This document shows, one piece after another, positions 11,001 to 20,000 of a stretch of 21,279 bases of DNA. The notes under the pieces were generated by a model. That model did no database searches, was not told the origin of the DNA, and saw only the letters and a list, made by a program, of their open reading frames with translations. This stretch comes from Apostichopus leukothele (lineage: Eukaryota; Echinodermata; Holothuroidea; Aspidochirotida; Stichopodidae): positions 1-21,279 of the forward strand of contig JAAAKB020142950.1 in assembly GCA_010014835.2 (NCBI GenBank), given 5' to 3'. The position numbers and the translations under genes were made by a program. Numbering within the stretch: position 1 is the first letter of the stretch; every line of letters starts with the position of its first letter.

Positions 11001-14000
11001 ATTGGTTAGTTTGCTTTGGCCAAATTTAAAGCAAGTTACTAGAATGCTTTAAAAAATATGTAACCTTTGTGACACCGTAGACTATTTTCTAGTTTGTGCT
11101 AACTTGACTGTACCTTCTATAAATTGTTTTTTACATCTTGTGAACACTTGTTAAGGTGTACAATGATGACCTTTGTGTTACCTGAGTAGTCTAGACAGGT
11201 ATTAAAAGCCATAAATATTCTCAGATTTTTATTGAATAACTACTACATTAGTGAGAATAGTGTGGGTACATTTGTCAATTTCGACAGTTTGATATGTGTA
11301 CTGCATATATATAAAATTGTCTATTGAATAAAACTTTTTTTTCTGTTAGATTTTTTTTTACAGTAATTAATCTTGTTGAGAACATGTCTGACAATATTGT
11401 AAGGAGGTCAATTCAGCTACAAGTTCCACTTCCAAGCATTCTAAATTCTAATTCTTGCTGACAAGATGTAAGTTGAGTGCAGGCAGGTGAAACAATATGA
11501 ACGCAACCAGTTTCTAAAATAAAATTATTTTTTAGAAACAACTGGAAATTCATTTCCCAAGAACTTAGAAAATTGGTGGACATGTCATCATGAATACTAC
11601 AATGCCTTTCCAACAAACACTAAAATATCAACAGACTGACTGTAAAAGTAGTTCCTACCAAAGCACTCCCCCATCATGAATAACCATCCCTGGACCTACA
11701 GTCCCAGCATATTGTTCACATTATGCAACCTATTGGCAGTTAAACAAGATTGGGGTAAGGCTTATGTGTTCCTGACTATATGGTCGTATGTAGACTGGGT
11801 GACATTAATTACTCTTGTGATAAAATGTTTACTACTCCTGAATTACAGTGTCATATTTTCTTTAGGCAAATGACAGACTGACAGTGAAAATGTTTGCAGA
11901 CTTTGTTTAGGAGACACACACCATCTTGTTGATAAAAACTAGTATTAAATAAACCATAAAATATTTATAAGTAACCTTTGTGCAAAGCATAAATTTTGAC
12001 TATTTCTGACAAAACTAGTGGTAGCTAAACTTAAAGTAGTCATTTGAGGGTTTTGACACAAAAAATCCTTTTCTTGTGTCTTACAGACTTCAGTGAAGCC
12101 AGAGAAGAGCAACAGCATTTCGGTTATGCCGAAAACTTTCTCGGACAGTGGCGGTACTCAGATAGTCAGCAGTAACTCCAGGAGGAAAACACGACCGCAA
12201 CATGCGACGAAAAAATGCCAAATGACTGAAATATCAGATGGACCACAGAGCAATAAAGAAAATGTAAATATTCATCAGTAGCTGTAATCTCCTTTGTACT
12301 TGTGATGACTTGGCAAACACGCTTTGGTTGTGTGGCAGTCGATCTGATATTCCTTAAAACAGACTTGGGCTCAATGTCGTCTCAAATAGTGTCCAATTAA
12401 GGTTGCACATGCACTTCCTACACCAAAGTGTTCTTTTCGTTCTTTCTTTTTTTATCTGTTTAATTACCTGCTGAGGACAGTGAACGTGTAGAATTCAAAC
12501 TGGCATTAATGTGTACATACAATTGTAGGAGGCCAGACTTGTTCATAATTATGAAGGACACCATAAGTAGGCTTGTAGGGTATTTCTCTGTTACTGAGTC
12601 CTAGAAGCCTAGTATATATATTTGGTGTCGGTCAGCAGAGGTCAACTTTCATTTGATGTCAACATTTTTTCGTAAAACCTTTGAAATGTTTCTCATGGCA
12701 GGTTTTGTACGCAACTTGACAGCTTATTATTGCATTGCACCTTTCAGAACTGAACTTTGAACTACCACACGACCCATGTAAAGAAAACGCATCACAAACT
12801 CGGGAGTTGTTGCCATTTATTTTATATCATTATCAGATCAATAAGAAAGGAAGATGCTTAAGCTATCAGGCCTAAATTAAAGTAATCTAATAGCCATATA
12901 TTCACTCCTGTCCAGCACACCTCTAAAAGTGACACAAAATATGGTCTAATGTAGACCGGGTGACATTAATGCCTGCTGTGGTAAAATGTTTAATACTCCT
13001 CACACCTTGTGCTGTTTTCTTTTAAGTAGATCAAACGGTTACAGTGAAGATGCTCACAGACAAGTGTTCAGTAGATGCACACCATCTTGTTGATGAAAAC
13101 TAAATTAAATTAACATAAATTATTGGTGTACTTAAAGATGAGCTAACCTAAATAGATGTTGACTACATGTTGACACAGCTAGTAGTTTCTAAACAAGGCA
13201 CTTGTGTATAAGGTAATACATAAAAGCTTGTGCATTACAAGATGGGTAACCTTTGTACAATAAATAAATTTGACTAAATTATAACAAACTAGAGGTAACT
13301 AAACATAACATATTTGTGTATTATAAGATGAGGTAGTATATATGCTTTCTAGTTGCTTAGCTTCCTAAAATGATTTGGTGATTCAAAACATCATTCATTT
13401 ATCTATTTTTAGCACATAGAAAGACATTGTCAACGTCTAAACATTGTCTATTGTTTGCCAATTCTACCACCGATGGAAATTGAAGTGAAAGATATGAGAT
13501 ATTCAAGCCTGGATGAATTTCATCAGTAAATCTAAACACAGAGAATCCGATAAAGTAATTGGTGATATTAAGAAATGACCTTCATAGTCCGTTTGGTTTT
13601 CCCATCATCCTTTTGAAAAGAGAAAGTAAAAGTGTTTCTTTAGCTTAGTTTTGCTTTGTGTGAAGAACGCACTGAAAGGCCAAGGACAAATTGAATGCTA
13701 TTATAAAAACAGACTAAAAAGAGAGAGTAAAAACAGGAATAATAAGCATAGGTTATGGAGGTACATCTGCCCTGAGAAACTACAACGTGAAAGTAGGGAG
13801 ATGACTCTCTCAGTATTCAATAACCATTAACATGTTCACATTCAAATGGGAAAACTAAATGATGTAGTGGAATATTGTCGGAAGAGGTTAGAATATGCCG
13901 TTTGCATTGCTTGCAAACAGAATAATAATGACCATAATAGAGTAATAAAACCAGGGGTTATCAGATTTTTTGTGACCACATGTTGTCTGGAAATGACAAA

Positions 14001-17000
14001 TTCTGTGTAAGGATTTTTTGGTTTCGATGATAATCATAACCTTTGCATTCATGATGGCATATACGTGATGAATGGGTGTGCTTTGTTACGCCCAGCTTGT
14101 AAACACGATGTCTGAAGAAGGGAAGGTCAGACTGATTCCTTTTTGGGTGTGTAGAAGTACCACATTGAGTACAATTGTATTCAATTGTTTTTTGTGGAGG
14201 TCACAGGTTTCAGGGTTGTGAACTTGTACAGTTGTACAGTGTACAACCAAAGGTACTGCACAATATTTGGTTAATTTGTGTAGCAATTTGGCCACTGTGT
14301 ATAAAGAAATAGATAAAATATTCTCTGGCATGGTCAAGAACATCACATTTTATACTTGACTGTAAAATGTTGTTGGATGAAAATAAGTTATTAGTTTTGG
14401 AGGTCAACATTCATTTGAGATGGAGAGAAAGTATGGAAATCTTATACACAGGTGATCCACATGAGTGTAACGAACCTTGTTGGAATTATGGAAGTGTATT
14501 TTCAAACAATTATTCTTCAGTAAATTGTTTATTGTTAAAGGTATCAGTTGTTTATGTTAATTCTCACCCTCATGTTTGCATACCCATTTCGAATATATCA
14601 TTGAAAAAGACGAAAGAATTCCATTGATTTTGGTCATTTTGCAAAACTTCCCAATTTTCAACAGCTCAAAAACTGCCACATGGTAATCTTCTCTCCAGAT
14701 TCGTTGGTAAGGTATGAAAGGAATGTTATTCCAATTTGTAACTTGGGTCATGATCACTGTCAATACTTCTACTTTCAATTCTTTGCTTCTATTTTCTTCT
14801 ATTTATAGACGTCCTCAATACCAGCCAGTCCCATTGAACTTCAGATGAGCTGCAGTGAAGATGATTTGGATGAGTCACAACTTGACGTCAAGAACCAGTA
14901 CTTAGCAGCCATGATGGAACACAAGGCAAAAATGGAAGAGTATATGAATGAAATGGAGCAATACTTTCTCGAGAAACATGGTCTTAACAACAAAAAAGAA
15001 GGTAAGTTTGACTTGGTTTTCTGATTATTCACGTTACCCAAATGTGAAACATGGGACTACAAGCCATTTTAGTGTACTTAACATGTATTTCTTGGCTGCT
15101 TATAGAACACAGTGAGTGTGAGTTTTAAGAGTTCCGTTGGGTGTAAGGGTCTTCCAAGCTTACTTAAGATTTTTATTGACGGGCAAATAGGTCATTTGAT
15201 GTCACCAGAGGTCCAAATCTGAAAAGTATGTCAGCATAATTAATGTTTAGTATCACCTGATGTGAGTAAAAGAAAGAACTTTATAGTTTCTTATGAAGGT
15301 CAGAGCTCATCTTGGGTATAAAACAGAGGTCTTAGTCTGAAAAACGCTTTAAACATGAACTACATACATGGCACATGGATTCATCTTTAATGAATACAAT
15401 AACCTTACTGTATTGTGTGGAAGTGAATGGTCAGTTGTGGTCTAAAGTCTGAAACTTTGTAACCATGGCAACTCTAAAAGTCTTCTGTTGAGGTCAAAGG
15501 TTCTTTGAGGTCGAAATATGAAAATGTGTTAATACGCTAACTATAGTACTGAAAATTGGATGGACATCATACCTCATATGTGAATCCATCTATAGAGTTA
15601 AAGGAACTTATTGTTTGTTTGAAATTTTTATTTGAGATAAAAGGTCATTCAAGGTCAACTTCTGAATACCTTCTAAGCACAGTAATTCCAACAGTAGAGC
15701 AGTAACTACAGCACTAAAATTTCAAACTACTGCATATGTGTATATCCACCTTAGTATCAGAATATTTATGATTTTGAAGGTCAAAGTTCATTTGTGATCA
15801 AGAAATAGGATGGAAATCTTGTAAACAGGTCTATATAAGTGCAAGAATCTTGTTGACCATGTGGATTCAGCACCAGTCAAAACTTCAAATCATCAAATAT
15901 GGCAAGGAATCACTTTAGTCATTAGGCTTTCTGATGATGTTTTTTCTTTGGCTGTTTTGTTTTTCTTCTGTTTTTTTCTCTATTCCTTGCCAAAGTCAAA
16001 AGTAGATATTGCCATAATCAGTTCTGCTGCACCTAACTTCAACTAGCCGTGGCAAATTGGTAAATGGCAGGCAGATGTTACTTCAATATAGAGCATGTGA
16101 CAAGTTAGTATATGTGCTTTTGATATACGAGTGGAAGATATTCTCCTGCATATTGCAACTTCTTGATAATTTCTATATTTGTATTCCATTACAGCTGCAT
16201 CAAGTGTTTCAGAACCAGATGTACTCATTAACATCAGTAGAGGAGTCCAAGCTACCCCAGTTGTAGCTTCAGAGAAAGACATCCATATCAACCCTGCTTT
16301 AGAGTTGGACCTTTCCAGCAGTGGTAGTAACAAAAGCAGTGATGGAGACAACTACAAGCATGAAATTGATGAAGGATCACTATTGGTGTCAAATGCATCT
16401 CCAGTGGTCATACCTACCACACAGACAAGAATGCACCTTACTAATTCAACCCCTAGGAATCGCTTTCAACGGACAATTTCACCGTTAACGTCCACCTCCG
16501 CTATTTTAAAGAGTGTCAGTGATTCACCAGGTACACAGGTTCTTGCTGAGTTAGAAAAAGTCTGTAAGAACATACCCTCTGTGTCTAAGCGGTCTACCCC
16601 ACCGGTTCTCACTTCTGAGCTAGAAGTTCCAACCCCTGCCCAGGTCAAGACAGTGGTAACTGGTCAGTTTGGCTCACCCCATCAGTCTGATATGACAACA
16701 GCACAACACAACCACCCACTCCTTTCACCACCAGTAGGCATCATGCAATCATCTGCTCATGTTAACCTACCTCAACTGGTACAGATGTCAGACCAAGCTA
16801 CAGGAAGAGCCCTACCTTTATATCAGCAACATAGGGGAGGAAAAAGGTTGTACCCATCTTCAAGTAATTCCCCAGGAAGCTCAACCAGTACTAGGCACCA
16901 GTCCCCAGACAATATTGGCAGAGTACCAGACCAAGGGACACCTAGATACCCTGCATTCTTTCAACTTTTCAGAGGGGTGAGACCATACCACCAACCTTAC

Positions 17001-20000
17001 CCACCAGCTGTAAGGTTTCCAGGGAGTTCCTGCTCAAATGTGCAATCCAATGTGAGGTTTCCTGAGCCAAATACCGCAAGGTTTCCTGAGCCAAATACCG
17101 CAAGGTTTCCTGAGCCAAATACCGCAAGGTTTCCTGAGCCAAATACCGTAAGGTATCCTGAGCCAAATACTGCCAGGTTTCCTGAGCCAAATGGTATGAG
17201 ATTTCCATTTCCTCACTATAGAGCACCTGGAAGAGCACATAACCACATGTACCCAGCAGGAGCAGGTTCTGTGGGGATTGCTGAGCCTAACGTTCATCCA
17301 TTCTCGAGTGGAGTCCTTGCCTCTAGGAGGAGAAGGCAGAGCAGTGGTAGCAAACAGTCTGCATCACCACCAGTCTCTGCACCGCATAACATAAATGTAA
17401 GCCAAAGCAGCCACACTATAAAGTACAAGCCACAGGATAGTGTGGCTTCCCATTTTGAGAGAACTTATCAAGAAATCATGCTGAGACAGAATAACTACCC
17501 AAGAAGTCCGAATGTAACAGTCAGGCATCCATGGCAACAAGTGCCTCTCAACTCCGCCGGCATACGTCCAGGTCTACAACCGCCCCAAAGGAATTCGTAT
17601 TTGAGGGATCAATTGACCACGCCATCACGCTGGCCTTACAACCAACGTCCTATCGCACAAAACTTCCCACCAAGGATACGTCAACCATCATCATACAGTC
17701 ATTTATTTAATGGCAACACAAGGGGGACATCATTCAACCAGCAAACTCCCTCAGGAAATTCTGATTGGGTAAATTGTATTTCTACCAACAACAAGACAAA
17801 GGAAGCTCGACCAAACCCTTCAACAGTTCCAGGTAGTTTTGACCATCAACAACAGGCAGTTCGTTCACTTTCTCAGCCTGGTTCACAGTCTGCTTCACCT
17901 CCCAGTCAAATGCCATCTCCAATGAATCACATGCCTCCAGAAAACCACTTCCAGCCCTCACATGTTCCATTGACTAGACATCCCGTGAGGAACCTACATC
18001 ATGTACCTCCTTTGATCTCAGTGAATGAACCAATCAGTCACACTCCAGTCGCATCAACAGCACTGAGACATTCACCAAAAGTTCCAGCAAGGACAGAAAA
18101 CTTACCATCCATATATAGTTACCTAGCCCAGAACAATGCACAGTCTGTGATGCCTCAGATTGCCAGTATTCAAGGTGTACCCAGTGCACAGGATCCTGCC
18201 AGTAATGGTGGTGCAGTGCATCCAAACAGGCATCAGGAGCCCGTCATGCCAAGAATTACGCGTGTCCATTCCACAGAGATGGTTCCTCCAGATGATGAGA
18301 TGGTTCTTGATCTCTCACATCGGGATAAACGTACAGTCATGCCACAGATATCTCAAGTCCGTAGTCAAAGCGAGAAGAGCAATTCATTTGGGATTTCTCA
18401 AACGTTAGAGCAAAGTGACGATCCAGTACCGATGATGCCAAAGATTGTTACAGTGAGGACGGAGAACGGCAGTGCCACATATCGAGATGGAGGAACAATC
18501 CCTGAAGGCATCACCTCTTTCAGGGAAGATCAGCAAAATATTTCTGGAAGTAAGACACAGGAAATGCTCCCTGGATGTAACCCAGCATTAATGATACCAA
18601 GTGTTTCTATCAGGAGAACACATGATGAGAATGGAAACGGTAGTGCTCCCATCTCAAGGGATTTATCCACATTGCCATGCAATGTAGACCTGGTAAGCAC
18701 TTACACACCCGATCTGACTAACTCAGGTTCGGAGAATATTCTCTCCATTCCAAAGTTGACAGGAAGAGCCAGGGCCTTTCCCATGGATGAGCCGACATCT
18801 GGGCATCTGGCACCAAGACATTCTTTCACAGATGCTAAGGAGGTGTCCAATGATGGCAAATACCGATCTCATTCCCGTAAGAGGAAAAGGAAGAAGCATG
18901 AAGACAAAACCAAACCAAAGAAGAAGAAAAGTTACCATCATCATCATCATCATGATCATGCTGAGGCGAAATCCAACCATCCTGCTGTACTAAAAATACC
19001 TAATGTAAGGAAGGCTCTGAGAGAGCAGTCTGCCTCAGGAATCGTGTTACATGAGTGGTCAATGAATCAAGTTAGAGAAGAGAGAAACAGTCTTACGTCA
19101 TCAAAGGCATCATCTGATGATCGCGGGTCATCTGCTCCAGAGGATCTTTCCAATTCTTCTGTTAAAGAACTCCAGACAAATCCATCTGAACATCATGAGT
19201 CAGCATCGGTTAACAATGTTTCATCGAGTATGACAGTACAGGCTCCTCCAGAGAATTTAAATGTTGCTAGTAATCAGATTGCATCCCTTTCATCAGCAGT
19301 GCCCTCCTCTGTCAGTTTAGCTGTTGTGCCAACATCTCTGCAAGTTTCCACTACTCCAGTTAAACAAGCCTGTTTACGTATGATTGCACCTCAACAACCA
19401 TTGCTCTTGCAAGGTCTTTTGGCTCCTCAAATTGTGGTACCTTCCAACATCACACTCATCAAGCAAAACAACATCGTTATGGGACCGATACTACAGGTGT
19501 CCATCAGTAACCAGATAAGCCAAAATTTTAGTATTTTGAGCTCGGACCAAACACCAAAGACCCGTGCCGAAGTTAGCAACATGGAAAAAGGGGAAAGTAG
19601 CAACGAGGAAAAGAATGCAAAAGCTCTTGATGTGACAAATGCAGTTTCCTCAGTTGAGGGAACAAAGAAAGTTGGCAGCCAAGAAAACGATTTAACGATA
19701 GAATGTTATGAGGAGACTTTGGAGGAAACTGACAATGTTGATAGTAGTACTACCGGAGAAACATCACTCGATAACGAAGAAGTCACAATAACTTTACCCA
19801 TCCCAGAAGCGTCAAAACCACCAGAGAGTGAATCTCAACAAACCGATGACCAAGGAAAACATCTGACTCAAGCTGGTGAAGAGGTCAACTTATTTGACAG
19901 AGTGGCAACATATATGTCAAATCTAGAGAAGGAAAATGACAAGGCCAGAAAAAGTAACCCAAAGCCAACCAAAGTGACTGCTAATGCCAGCCTGATCAAA

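Larger units (their letters stand above)
9623..12086 (+). other. Intron 4
   Basis: A GTAAGT donor and TTGTGTCTTACAG acceptor bound this intron. It holds a 13-C run (10634-10646), C/T-rich patches near 10650-10740 and 10925-10945, an A/T-rich palindrome at 11507-11545, and one copy of a duplicated segment (11778-12030), with a shorter related piece near 11055-11110. No coding exon is supported inside. Confidence 0.65.
12264..14808 (+). other. Intron 5
   Basis: A GTAAAT donor and a CTATTTATAG acceptor bound this intron. It holds the second copy of the duplicated segment (12939-13304), an acceptor-preceded short open frame (13413-13529), and pieces of the dispersed AGGTCA-rich repeat at about 14155-14215 and 14385-14480. 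Nothing else codes convincingly. Confidence 0.6.

Noticed and set aside
16969-17297. Minus-strand frames with repeated RYLAQETL or GIWLRKPC
   Set aside because: Antisense shadows of the 24-bp RFPEPNT coding repeat. The + strand frame is part of a 5-kb open exon.
18723-18980. Minus-strand frame with a Met-rich, membrane-like stretch
   Set aside because: The Met run is the antisense of the CAT-coded His run. The + strand is clearly coding there.
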